A stretch of DNA of 64,000 bases from Actinoplanes sp. M2I2. GTDB taxonomy: Bacteria > Actinomycetota > Actinomycetes > Mycobacteriales > Micromonosporaceae. A program made the translations under genes and the position numbers. Location: contig NZ_JALPVJ010000005.1 of NCBI RefSeq assembly GCF_023544445.1, positions 372,001 through 436,000 on the forward strand, read 5' to 3'. Positions 46,503 through 53,844 of the stretch are shown here, one piece after another. The notes beneath the pieces were generated by a model. The model was given only the letters and a program-made list of their open reading frames with translations, searched no databases and was not told the DNA's origin. The first letter of the stretch is position 1; every line of letters begins with the position of its first letter.

Positions 46503-47493
46503 GCGGCCAGCGGCGTTGATCGTCGCCGCCCTCCTGCTGCTGGCCGGCTGCTCGTTCGGAAAGGACGAGAAACCGGCGCCCCCGCCCGCACCCGACCTGA
46601 ACCGGGCGCCGGGAGCGGTGGCCGTGAACAAGGGGCCGTTCCGGTCCGGCCCGATCAAGGCGCCCAAGAACGGTGCGTTGTTCGGCGCGTGGATCAAGCC
46701 GGACCAGCTGACCCACGTGGGCCGGCTCGCCGCGGTCGACAGCCTGCAGGCCGATCTGGGCCGGCGGCTGACCATCGTGAACACGTACCGGCGCTTCGAG
46801 CAGATGGTCGGCACCCCGTCGGACAAGGAGTTCCTGGCCCGCGGCGCGACGCTGATGGTGAGCTGGGCGACCGGCGACAACCGGTCCATCCTGGACGGCG
46901 AGCACGACGATCTGATCCGCAAGCAGGCCCGGGCCGTCCGCAAGCTCCGGACGCCGGTGCTGCTGCGGATGCGCTGGGAGATGGACCGCCCCAACCTGCG
47001 CGCGACGATGTGGTCGGGCGCCGACTACATCGCGGCCTGGAAGTACGTACGCGAGATCTTCCGTGAGGAACGCGCGAAGAACGTCTCGTGGGTGTGGTGC
47101 CCGACCGCCGAGGGGTTCATCCGCGGCGACGCGCCGGGCTTCTACCCGGGCGACGACCAGGTCGACTGGACGTGCGTGGACGTCTACGCGGGCGAGCGCT
47201 TCGAGCCCATCGGCACCCTGATGGGCCCGTTCCTGACGTGGGCGGCGCAGCGACCCAAACCGATCGTGATCGGCGAGTTCGGGGTGGCGAAGGCGTGGGG
47301 CTCGGCCGGGCGGGCCGCGTGGCTCAAGGACGCCCGGCGCACGTTCAAGGTGAACCCGCAAATCAAGGCGATCGCCTACTTCGAGTCGAACCCGGAGGGG
47401 AACGGCCCGAAGAAGCAGTTCCAGCTGACCGGCGACCCACCGGCCTTCCGCGAGTTCGAGTCGATGGTCAAGGACCCGTACTTCAATCCCTGA
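46489..47493 (+). CDS. GH26-like lipoprotein
   Basis: A 334-residue lipoprotein with a perfect lipobox ('LLLLAGC', Cys21). The barrel domain carries candidate acid/base Glu164 ('RMRWEMDRPN') and nucleophile Glu263 ('VIGEFGVA'), the GH26 pattern; 'WVWCPTAEGF' lies between. It starts at GTG 46489, 14 bases inside the methyltransferase gene, and ends the operon. As in many exopolysaccharide loci, the hydrolase may cut or edit the product outside the cell. Its end overlaps the end of the convergent VOC gene by 11 bases. Confidence 0.8.
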   Translation: MSTRKRPAALIVAALLLLAGCSFGKDEKPAPPPAPDLNRAPGAVAVNKGPFRSGPIKAPKNGALFGAWIKPDQLTHVGRLAAVDSLQADLGRRLTIVNTYRRFEQMVGTPSDKEFLARGATLMVSWATGDNRSILDGEHDDLIRKQARAVRKLRTPVLLRMRWEMDRPNLRATMWSGADYIAAWKYVREIFREERAKNVSWVWCPTAEGFIRGDAPGFYPGDDQVDWTCVDVYAGERFEPIGTLMGPFLTWAAQRPKPIVIGEFGVAKAWGSAGRAAWLKDARRTFKVNPQIKAIAYFESNPEGNGPKKQFQLTGDPPAFREFESMVKDPYFNP

Positions 47494-47848
47494 CCGGCTC
47501 CAGGAACTCGAGCCGGTTGCCGTGGTCGTCCTGCGAGTAGAACCGCCGGTGGCCCGGGAAGTGGGGATCCCACTGCACCGGGCGGCCGACGGTCTCCAGC
47601 CGCCGGGCCAGGGCGTCGAGGTCGTCGACGAGCACGCCCGGGTGGGCCCGGCTCTGCGGCGCGAACTCCGCGACCGGGCTGACGTGCACCTCCCAGCCGC
47701 CGGAGCGGAACCAGCAGCCCCCGCGGCCGGCCAGGACCGGCGGTTTGGCCAGCTCGGTCATCCCGAGGACCCCGCCGTAGAAGGCCCGGGCCGCCTCCTC
47801 ACCGCCGCGCGGACAGAGAACCTGGACGTGATGCAGGCGTTCGAACAT
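47483..47848 (-). CDS. VOC family (glyoxalase-like) protein
   Basis: A 121-residue single-VOC-fold protein: 'LHHVQVLCPRGGEEAARAFYGGVLGMTEL' contains the first metal-ligand His and typical helix, 'WEVHVSP' the second, 'HPGVLVDDLDAL' opens the second half and 'FYSQDDHGNRLEFLEP' supplies the C-terminal Glu. Substrate unknown. ATG 47848; it is convergent with, and overlaps by 11 bases, the GH26-like lipoprotein gene. Confidence 0.85.
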   Translation of the reverse strand: MFERLHHVQVLCPRGGEEAARAFYGGVLGMTELAKPPVLAGRGGCWFRSGGWEVHVSPVAEFAPQSRAHPGVLVDDLDALARRLETVGRPVQWDPHFPGHRRFYSQDDHGNRLEFLEPVRD

Positions 47849-47877
47849 GGGCCCTATTAAACCGTACGTACGTCTTG

Positions 47878-48225
47878 CTAGCCACCGGCTGCCCGGGCAC
47901 AGGCCACACACCGGGTGGCGAAAGGACGGATCTCGAGGCGTCCGGGGGCGATGGCCTCGCCGCAGGCCTCACAGCGGCCGTAGGAGCCGGCGTCCAGGCG
48001 CGACAGGGCCTCGTGAACAGCCGCCAGCTGAGCGCGCGCGGCGGTGAGCACGGCAGTCAGCTGGGCCCGCTCGTACGCGATCGTCGCACCCTCGGGGTCG
48101 TGCTCGTCGTCGGCGTTGTCGGCCCGCGACGCCTCGAACAGGCCAAGCAGGTCGGCGTCGAGCGTGGCGATCTCCAGCTCCGCCTCGTCCCGCAGCCGTT
48201 CCAGAGCCGCGCGATGAGTGTCCAT
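47878..48225 (-). CDS. TraR/DksA-type zinc finger protein
   Basis: A 115-residue protein with an N-terminal coiled coil (1-80) and a C-terminal four-Cys zinc finger, Cys85, 88, 106 and 109 ('GRCEACGEAI', 'RCVACARA'). DksA-like proteins bind RNA polymerase through the secondary channel; the short actinobacterial members have mostly unknown roles. The coiled-coil tip has Asp/Glu pairs ('DNADDEHDPEG'), as in DksA. Confidence 0.85.
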   Translation of the reverse strand: MDTHRAALERLRDEAELEIATLDADLLGLFEASRADNADDEHDPEGATIAYERAQLTAVLTAARAQLAAVHEALSRLDAGSYGRCEACGEAIAPGRLEIRPFATRCVACARAAGG

Positions 48226-48267
48226 AGCCCTCCACGGTAACCACCACGGCTACCATCCCCGCTCAGA

Positions 48268-48297
48268 TGTACAATCGCACGTACTTTCAGACGTACA
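48268..48297 (+). promoter_or_regulatory. Three YefM-type operator boxes, 12-base spacing
   Basis: TGTACA (48268-48273), CGTACT (48280-48285) and CGTACA (48292-48297) start exactly 12 bases apart. The YefM-YoeB repressor of E. coli binds TGTACA-core palindromes at 12-base centre spacing, so this is a strong candidate autoregulatory operator. The last box ends 18 bases before the antitoxin ATG and would overlap its promoter or leader. Confidence 0.7.
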
Positions 48298-48315
48298 ACC
48301 TCCGCGGAGCGAACC

Positions 48316-48585
48316 ATGAAGGTCTACACCATTTCCGATGTTCGCAAGAACTTCGCGGCAGTAGTCGACGCGGTCATCGACGACGCCGAGGAATGCGTCA
48401 TTCCGCGCGGCGGCGGAAAGGCCGTCGTCATGGTCTCCCTCGACGAGTGGAACGCGATGAAGGAAACCTTGCACGTCATGGGCTCCCCAGCCGACGCGCG
48501 CCGCCTCCTCGAGAGCATCGCCCAGGCCGACGCCGGGCTCCTCCAGGAGCGTCCGCCGGCCACGCCGGAGGCGTTCGCCAAGTGA
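48316..48585 (+). CDS. Phd/YefM family antitoxin, no toxin partner visible
   Basis: An 89-residue antitoxin: 'YTISDVRKNFAAVVDAV' (DNA-binding beta-alpha unit) and 'AVVMVSLDEWNAMKETLHVM' are the YefM core, followed by a flexible C-terminal tail that would wrap a toxin. YoeB/RelE toxins normally follow within a few bases, but the next gene is on the other strand and is a glycosyltransferase. It is thus an orphan, perhaps acting on a toxin elsewhere or as a repressor only. Confidence 0.88.
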   Translation: MKVYTISDVRKNFAAVVDAVIDDAEECVIPRGGGKAVVMVSLDEWNAMKETLHVMGSPADARRLLESIAQADAGLLQERPPATPEAFAK

Positions 48586-48594
48586 CGCCGGGGC

Positions 48595-49392
48595 TCAGCG
48601 GGCTCGGGCGCGCTGGGTGGGGGCCTGGGCCAGCAGGCGCAGGGCGTACGGGGCGTCGTGGCGCAGGTAGCGGCCGGCCAGGCGGCGCGGCTCGGTGCCG
48701 AGGCGGTGCGCCCACTCGAGGCCGGTGCGCTGCATCCAGCGTGGGGCCCGCTCGATGTCGCCGGCGACGAAGTTGACCGCGGCGCCGCAGCCCAGGAACC
48801 AGGACTGCGGGAGCCCGGCCCGTAGCCGCGTGATCACGCGCTCCTGCTTGGGGTAGCCCAGGCCCACGAAGACCAGGTCGGGGCGGGCGTCGATCACCTT
48901 CGCGCAGACGTCGGCGTACGTCGGCGGGTCCTGGTCGAAGCCGAACGGCGGGCACGAGGTTCCGGCCAGGCGCAGGCCGGGGCTGGATTCGAGAAGCCGG
49001 GCGGCCGCGCGGGCGGCGCCGTCCGGTGTGGAGTCGTCGGTGGCGGGGGTGCCGCCGAGCACGAAGATCGAGCGGCGGTCCAGGCCCAGGCCGGCCGACA
49101 GCGTTCGGATCAGGCTGCTGCCGGCCACCCGCTCGGGCAGCGGCGATCCGCTCAGCCTGCTCGCCCACACCAGGGGCATGCCGTCGGCGACGATCAGGTC
49201 GGCGTCGGCCAGGTGCCGGCGGCACTCGTCGTCGCGCTGGGCGCGGCGCAGGATGTCGATGTTCGGGGTCAGGATCCGGCCGCCGCGGCCGTGGGCCAGC
49301 GCGTCCCGTACGACGGCCACGACCTCGGCTTCGGTGATCCGGTCGATCCCCGTCCCGTCGAGCTGGACTCGATCGAAAGCCTCGACTGACAC
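48595..49392 (-). CDS. WecG/TagA/CpsF family glycosyltransferase
   Basis: A 265-residue GT26-type enzyme. 'RILTPNIDILRRAQ' and 'ADLIVADGMPLVWASRL' hold the catalytic Asp and substrate loop; 'PDLVFVGLGYPKQE' and 'WFLGCGAAVNFVAG' are family signatures. Relatives add ManNAcA or ManNAc to lipid-linked GlcNAc, the second step of repeat-unit assembly. GTG 49392 has AAGGAGG five bases upstream. Divergent from the second sulfotransferase gene. Confidence 0.9.
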   Translation of the reverse strand: MSVEAFDRVQLDGTGIDRITEAEVVAVVRDALAHGRGGRILTPNIDILRRAQRDDECRRHLADADLIVADGMPLVWASRLSGSPLPERVAGSSLIRTLSAGLGLDRRSIFVLGGTPATDDSTPDGAARAAARLLESSPGLRLAGTSCPPFGFDQDPPTYADVCAKVIDARPDLVFVGLGYPKQERVITRLRAGLPQSWFLGCGAAVNFVAGDIERAPRWMQRTGLEWAHRLGTEPRRLAGRYLRHDAPYALRLLAQAPTQRARAR

Positions 49393-49415
49393 GCACGCCT
49401 CCTTCACGGTTGTTG

Positions 49416-49430
49416 GCTCGTTATACGAGC
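49416..49430. promoter_or_regulatory. Palindrome between wecG-like and sulfotransferase genes
   Basis: gctcg-ttata-cgagc, a 5-base inverted repeat around an AT-rich centre, with a further cgagcg copy at 49435. It is centred between the two divergent starts (49392 and 49454), the only AT-rich patch in the gap. It may be a shared operator or promoter element. Confidence 0.4.
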
Positions 49431-49453
49431 GAAACGAGCGAAGGTGGGCCAAA

Positions 49454-50401
49454 GTGGCACGAGTGCTATTTCTGGGTGGATTAGGACGAAGCGGGACAAC
49501 GCTCGTCGAACGCCTGCTAGGCGAACTGCCCGGGGTGTGCACGCTCGGCGAGATCGTCCACCTGTGGCAGCGCGACATCCTCGACGACGAGCGTTGCGGC
49601 TGCGGCGCCCGCTTCTCGGCCTGCACGTTCTGGCACCGGGTCGGCCAGTACGCCTTCGGCGGCTGGGACAACGTCGACGTCGACCGCGTGCACGAGCTGC
49701 GCGACGCCGTCGAGCGCACCCGGCACATCCCCCGCCTCGCGACCGCGGTCGAGGCGCCCGACGAGGTGTACGAATACGCGCACTTCTACGCCCGCGTCTA
49801 CACCGCCGCGGCCGAGATCGCCGGCGCGCGGGTGGTCGTCGACTCGTCCAAGCACTCCGCGCTCGCGCACGTGCTGCGCTGGGCGCCCGACATCGACCTC
49901 CGCGTGGTGCACGTGGTGCGCGACGCCCGCGGGGTGGCGTATTCGTGGACCAAGAAGGTCGCCCGGCCCGAGACCGACGGCGCCGAGGAGATGACCCGCT
50001 ACTCCCCCGGCCGCTCGGCGCTCCTGTGGAACGCTCACAACGCCGCTTTCGGGCTGCTGGCCAAGCGCGGCGTGGCCGTCCACCGGCTGCGCTACGAGGA
50101 GTTCCTGGCCGACCCGCGGACCCAGTTGCTGTCGATCGGCGACTTCGCCGGGCTGCGGCTCCGGCCCGAGGATCTGTCCTTTCTGGGCGACGGCTACGCC
50201 GACCTGCGGGTCGGGCACAGCGCCGCCGGCAACCCGATGCGCTTCACGGTCGGGCGGCTGCCGCTGCGCCGCGACGACGCCTGGAAGCGCTCGCTGCCCG
50301 GCAGCCAGAGGCGCCTGGTCGGCACCGTGTGCGCCCCCATGTTGCGGGCCTACGGATATCCGCTGTCCGTCTCGTCATCGCCATCAGAGGAGAGTCGATG
50401 A
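49454..50401 (+). CDS. PAPS-dependent sulfotransferase (second)
   Basis: A 315-residue sulfotransferase of a different subgroup from the first. 'FLGGLGRSGTTLVERLL' (6-22) is the 5'-phosphosulfate loop and 'VVHVVRDARGVAYSW' the 3'-phosphate region; 'VVVDSSKHSALAHVL' and 'ERCGCGARFSACTFW' are typical of bacterial family members. GTG 49454 is chosen because the first strand begins there; the frame stays open upstream but would overlap the wecG-like gene. It is coupled to the glycosyltransferase (ATGA). Confidence 0.87.
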   Translation: MARVLFLGGLGRSGTTLVERLLGELPGVCTLGEIVHLWQRDILDDERCGCGARFSACTFWHRVGQYAFGGWDNVDVDRVHELRDAVERTRHIPRLATAVEAPDEVYEYAHFYARVYTAAAEIAGARVVVDSSKHSALAHVLRWAPDIDLRVVHVVRDARGVAYSWTKKVARPETDGAEEMTRYSPGRSALLWNAHNAAFGLLAKRGVAVHRLRYEEFLADPRTQLLSIGDFAGLRLRPEDLSFLGDGYADLRVGHSAAGNPMRFTVGRLPLRRDDAWKRSLPGSQRRLVGTVCAPMLRAYGYPLSVSSSPSEESR

Positions 50402-51312
50402 ACTGGCCGTCCGTCGGCGTCGTGATCCCCACCCGCAACCGTCCCGAGCTCGTCCGCAAGGCGATCGGCGCCGTCCGCGACCAGCGCTATCCGGGCGAGG
50501 TCAAGGTCCTTGTCGTGTACGACCAGACCGAGCCCGACTACCTGCTGGCCTCCACCGACGGCGTCCAGGTGCTCGTCCTCACCAACTGGCGCACGTCGGG
50601 CCTGGCCGGCGCGCGCAACACCGGCATCCTGGCCCTGGACACGGAGTTCGTGGCGTTCTGCGACGACGACGACCAGTGGCAGCCCGACAAGCTCCGCCGG
50701 CAGGTCGCGGCGCTGATGGCCGAGCCGGACGCCGAGTTCGCGACGTGTGCGATCGAGGTCGAGTACGACGGAAGATGCACCCCGCGGCTGGCCGGGCTGC
50801 CCCGGGTCACCGTCGACGACCTGGCCCGCTCGCGGATGGCGATGCTGCACTCGTCGTCGTTCCTGATCCGCCGGGCGGCGTTCGCCGACGACGCGATCGG
50901 CCTGGTCGCCGAGGACGCGCCGGGCAGCCAGAACGAGGACTGGGACCTGCTGCTGCGGGCCGCCCGCCGGGCGCCGATCGTGCACCTGGACGAGCCGCTG
51001 GTCCGGGTGCTCTGGGGGCGCACCTCGCACTACGCCTACGAGTACGCCACGAAGATCAGTTCGCTGCGCTGGATGATGCAACGGCACCCCGAGATCAGCG
51101 GCTGCCGGCCGGGCGCGGCCCGCGTCTACGGGCAGCTGGCCTGCTGGTCGGCCGCCACCGGCAACCGCAGTCAGGCGTGGCAGTTCAGCAAGGAGGCGGT
51201 CCGGGCCAATTGGAAGGAACCGCGCACCGCGATCGCCCTTGCGGCGATGACCGGAGCAGTGAAGGTTGAGAACGTTCTCTCAGCACTCCACAAGCGCGGG
51301 AGAGGTATCTGA
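50398..51312 (+). CDS. Family 2 glycosyltransferase
   Basis: A 304-residue GT-A enzyme with 'GVVIPTRNRPELV' (nucleotide-binding strand), 'SGLAGARNTGI' and the DxD-type 'CDDDDQWQPDK'; the acceptor-side 'NEDWDLLLRA' carries the candidate base. No membrane segment. Coupled to the second sulfotransferase, suggesting that one adds a sugar that the other sulfates. Confidence 0.88.
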   Translation: MNWPSVGVVIPTRNRPELVRKAIGAVRDQRYPGEVKVLVVYDQTEPDYLLASTDGVQVLVLTNWRTSGLAGARNTGILALDTEFVAFCDDDDQWQPDKLRRQVAALMAEPDAEFATCAIEVEYDGRCTPRLAGLPRVTVDDLARSRMAMLHSSSFLIRRAAFADDAIGLVAEDAPGSQNEDWDLLLRAARRAPIVHLDEPLVRVLWGRTSHYAYEYATKISSLRWMMQRHPEISGCRPGAARVYGQLACWSAATGNRSQAWQFSKEAVRANWKEPRTAIALAAMTGAVKVENVLSALHKRGRGI

Positions 51313-51394
51313 CTTCGCTCTTTCGGTCACACCCAATCACAAGGTACTGTTCGGGCGTGTTCGAATTAGTGCGGTTCCCGGCGGCGGTCCGCTG

Positions 51395-52168
51395 ATGCTG
51401 GCCCAGCAGCGACAGGCCGCGATCCTCGACCGTGTCCGAGCCGCCGGGGGCGTCCGGGTCAGTGAGCTCGCGTCGGAGTACGGCGTGTCCGACATGACCA
51501 TCCGGCGTGACCTCGAGTCCCTGGCCGACCGGGGCCTGCTGGCGAAGGTACACGGCGGCGCGACCACGGTGAGCCCGGGTTCGGCGCACGAGCCCGGCTT
51601 CGCCGCCAAGAGCGTGCGCCAGCGCGACGAGAAGGCGGCCATGGCCATGCACGCCGCGGCCCTCGTCTCGCCCGGCGACGCGATCGCGCTGTCCGCCGGC
51701 ACGACCACCGCCGGCCTGGCTCAGCGGCTGGTCGACGTGCCCTCACTGACCGTGGTGACCAACTCGATCCCGGTCGCCGACATCTTCTACCGTGCCGGGC
51801 GCCCCGATCAGACCGTGGTGCTGACCGGCGGCACCCGGACCCCCTCGGACGCGCTCGTCGGCCCGGTGGCCGTCGCCGCCATCGGCACGCTGCACCTCGA
51901 CATGCTGTTCCTGGGAGTGCACGGCATGAGTGAGCGGGCCGGCTACACGACGCCCAACCTGATGGAGGCCGACGTCAACCGGGCTCTCGTCGAGGCGGCC
52001 GAACGACTCGTCGTGCTGGCCGACCACACCAAGTGGGGCACCGTGGGCATCTCCTCGATCGTTCCCCTCGACCGCGCGGACGTGCTGATCACCGACGACG
52101 GGCTGGACGAGCCGGCCCGCACCCTGCTGGCCGAGACGGTCCGCGACCTCGTCGTGGTCACCGCCTGA
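51395..52168 (+). CDS. DeoR/GlpR family transcriptional regulator
   Basis: A 257-residue sugar-phosphate-responsive regulator. The N-terminal helix-turn-helix is 'RVSELASEYGVSDMTIRRDLE' in substance (residues 21-41, with the family hallmark 'MTIRRDLESL'); the DeoRC domain includes 'LSAGTTTAGLAQRL', 'VVTNSIPVADIF' and 'VLADHTKWGTVG'. ATG 51395 is the family-typical start. No obvious target operon adjoins; icd is convergent. Confidence 0.9.
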   Translation: MLAQQRQAAILDRVRAAGGVRVSELASEYGVSDMTIRRDLESLADRGLLAKVHGGATTVSPGSAHEPGFAAKSVRQRDEKAAMAMHAAALVSPGDAIALSAGTTTAGLAQRLVDVPSLTVVTNSIPVADIFYRAGRPDQTVVLTGGTRTPSDALVGPVAVAAIGTLHLDMLFLGVHGMSERAGYTTPNLMEADVNRALVEAAERLVVLADHTKWGTVGISSIVPLDRADVLITDDGLDEPARTLLAETVRDLVVVTA

Positions 52169-52192
52169 GACCGCCGCGCCGCACAAAGGAGA

Positions 52193-52220
52193 ACGGGGGA
52201 CCCGGGACAGGGCCCCCCGT
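52193..52220 (+). terminator. Possible terminator after deoR-type gene
   Basis: acggggg / cccccgt (52193-52199 and 52214-52220) can pair around a 14-base loop, 25 bases past the regulator stop. The stem is short (7 bases) but all GC-rich; no T-tract. Confidence 0.35.
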
Positions 52221-52419
52221 AAGGGGAAGGGACAGCAGGCGGAGGGCCTGCGCCGGCCACAGCGATCGAGAGAACCGGTCGGCGCCCGGGACAAGGCAGC
52301 CGGACCGGTGAGCGACCTGTCGAAGCCGTGACCGTCGTCCGTTCTGCCGTGAGAAACGACCTCCATCTCCAGAGGTTACGGACTTAAACATGCGATTACA
52401 TGCATGCTTGTGAGCGTGA
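52221..52419. other. Non-coding stretch, nothing convincing found
   Basis: Part of the 300-base gap between the regulator and icd. No ribosome site with a plausible frame was seen on either strand. The only small structure is catgcatg at about 52397-52405 within a locally AT-richer patch (gcgattacatgcatgcttg). A small RNA cannot be excluded but is not supported. Confidence 0.4.
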
Positions 52420-52453
52420 AAAAGGCCGCCGGTCAAGGGACCGGCGGCCTTTT
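52420..52453. terminator. Strong bidirectional hairpin terminator at icd end
   Basis: Fifteen-base perfect inverted repeat aaaaggccgccggtc / gaccggcggcctttt with a 4-base loop (aagg). It has A-tract and T-tract flanks, so it can end transcripts from either strand: icd on minus (stop at 52469) and the regulator on plus. Confidence 0.9.
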
Positions 52454-52468
52454 CGGACTCAGCTGAAC

Positions 52469-53683
52469 TCAGGCGAGCTTGCGGGCCAGGTTCTCGTCGA
52501 GCGCGCTCATGAACTCGTCGGTGGAGAGCCACGGCGCGTCCCGCGAGATCAGCAGCGCGAGGTCCTTGGTCATCTGGCCGCCCTCGACGGTCTCGACGCA
52601 GACCTTCTCGAGCGTCTCGGCGAACTCGGTCACCGCGGGGGTGCCGTCGAGGACACCGCGGTGCTTGAGGCCACCGGTCCAGGCGAAGATCGACGCGATC
52701 GGGTTGGTCGACGTCTTCTCGCCCTTCTGCCACTGCCGGTAGTGCCGGGTGACCGTGCCGTGCGCGGCCTCGGCCTCGACGGTCCTGCCGTCCGGGGTCA
52801 GCAGCACCGAGGTCATCAGGCCGAGCGAGCCGAAGCCCTGGGCCACGGTGTCGGACTGCACGTCACCGTCGTAGTTCTTGCAGGCCCAGACGTAGCCGCC
52901 CTCCCACTTGAGCGCGGCCGCGACCATGTCGTCGATCAGCCGGTGCTCGTAGGTGATGCCGGCTTCCTTGAACTTCTCGGCGAACTCCGACTCGAAGACC
53001 TCGGCGAACAGGTCCTTGAAGCGGCCGTCGTAGGCCTTGAGGATCGTGTTCTTGGTCGACAGGTAGACCGGGTAGTTGCGGGCCAGGCCGTACCGGAACG
53101 AGGCGCGCGCGAAGTCGCGGATCGAGTCGTCGTAGTTGTACATGCCCATGCCGACGCCGCCGGCCGGGAAGTCGGCGACGTGGAACTCGATCGGCTCCGA
53201 ACCGTCCTCGGGTGTGAAGGTCATCGTGAACTTGCCGGCGCTGGGCGCGACGAAGTCGGTGGCCTTGTACTGGTCGCCGTGGGCGTGCCGGCCGATGATG
53301 ATCGGCTTGGTCCAGCCGGGAACGAGCCGGGGCACGTTCTGCATGATGATCGGCTCGCGGAAGACGACGCCGCCGAGGATGTTGCGGATGGTGCCGTTGG
53401 GCGACCGCCACATCTTCTTCAGGCCGAACTCCTCGACGCGGGCCTCGTCGGGGGTGATGGTCGCGCACTTGACGCCCACGCCGTGCTGCTTGATGGCGTT
53501 GGCCGCGTCGATCGTCACCTGGTCGTCGGTCTCGTCGCGGTGCTGGATCGACAGGTCGTAGTACTCGAGCGGCACGTCGAGATAGGGCAGGATCAGCTGC
53601 TCCCGGATCTGCTTCCAGATGATCCGGGTCATCTCGTCGCCGTCGAGCTCCACGACCGGGTTTGTGACCTTGATTTTCGCCAT
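52469..53683 (-). CDS. icd: NADP-dependent isocitrate dehydrogenase, homodimeric type
   Basis: Oxidises isocitrate to 2-oxoglutarate in the TCA cycle. A 404-residue protein of the eukaryote-like dimeric subfamily: '[15 protein letters not shown]' at the start, '[17 protein letters not shown]' (substrate Ser/Arg), '[14 protein letters not shown]', '[11 protein letters not shown]'-like '[11 protein letters not shown]' (metal Asp) and '[11 protein letters not shown]' (NADP-binding Arg/His). ATG 53683 has AGGAG upstream. Ends at a strong terminator. Confidence 0.97.
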   Translation of the reverse strand: MAKIKVTNPVVELDGDEMTRIIWKQIREQLILPYLDVPLEYYDLSIQHRDETDDQVTIDAANAIKQHGVGVKCATITPDEARVEEFGLKKMWRSPNGTIRNILGGVVFREPIIMQNVPRLVPGWTKPIIIGRHAHGDQYKATDFVAPSAGKFTMTFTPEDGSEPIEFHVADFPAGGVGMGMYNYDDSIRDFARASFRYGLARNYPVYLSTKNTILKAYDGRFKDLFAEVFESEFAEKFKEAGITYEHRLIDDMVAAALKWEGGYVWACKNYDGDVQSDTVAQGFGSLGLMTSVLLTPDGRTVEAEAAHGTVTRHYRQWQKGEKTSTNPIASIFAWTGGLKHRGVLDGTPAVTEFAETLEKVCVETVEGGQMTKDLALLISRDAPWLSTDEFMSALDENLARKLA

Positions 53684-53844
53684 GCGGCCGGCGCTCCTCT
53701 CCCGAAAACCATTCTTAGCAGTACGAGCGTACTGCAGGACTGCCCACGTTCGCCGGGCGACCCCGGCGCGGTGTTGGCCGGATCGCCAACACCAGTTTGG
53801 CCCCTCGTCGGCGCCGCGTGACCGAAACCCGATGGCATCGAGCA

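Noticed and set aside
47483..48585. A mobile-element insertion splitting the polysaccharide locus
   Set aside because: The VOC, DksA-like and YefM genes have the same GC and codon style as neighbours, and no terminal repeats, transposase or integrase were found.
52169..52419. Possible small RNA with C-rich loop (6C-like) between the regulator and icd
   Set aside because: There is a run of six Cs, but the paired two-hairpin layout with C-rich loops could not be made; treated as a weak terminator plus unassigned sequence.
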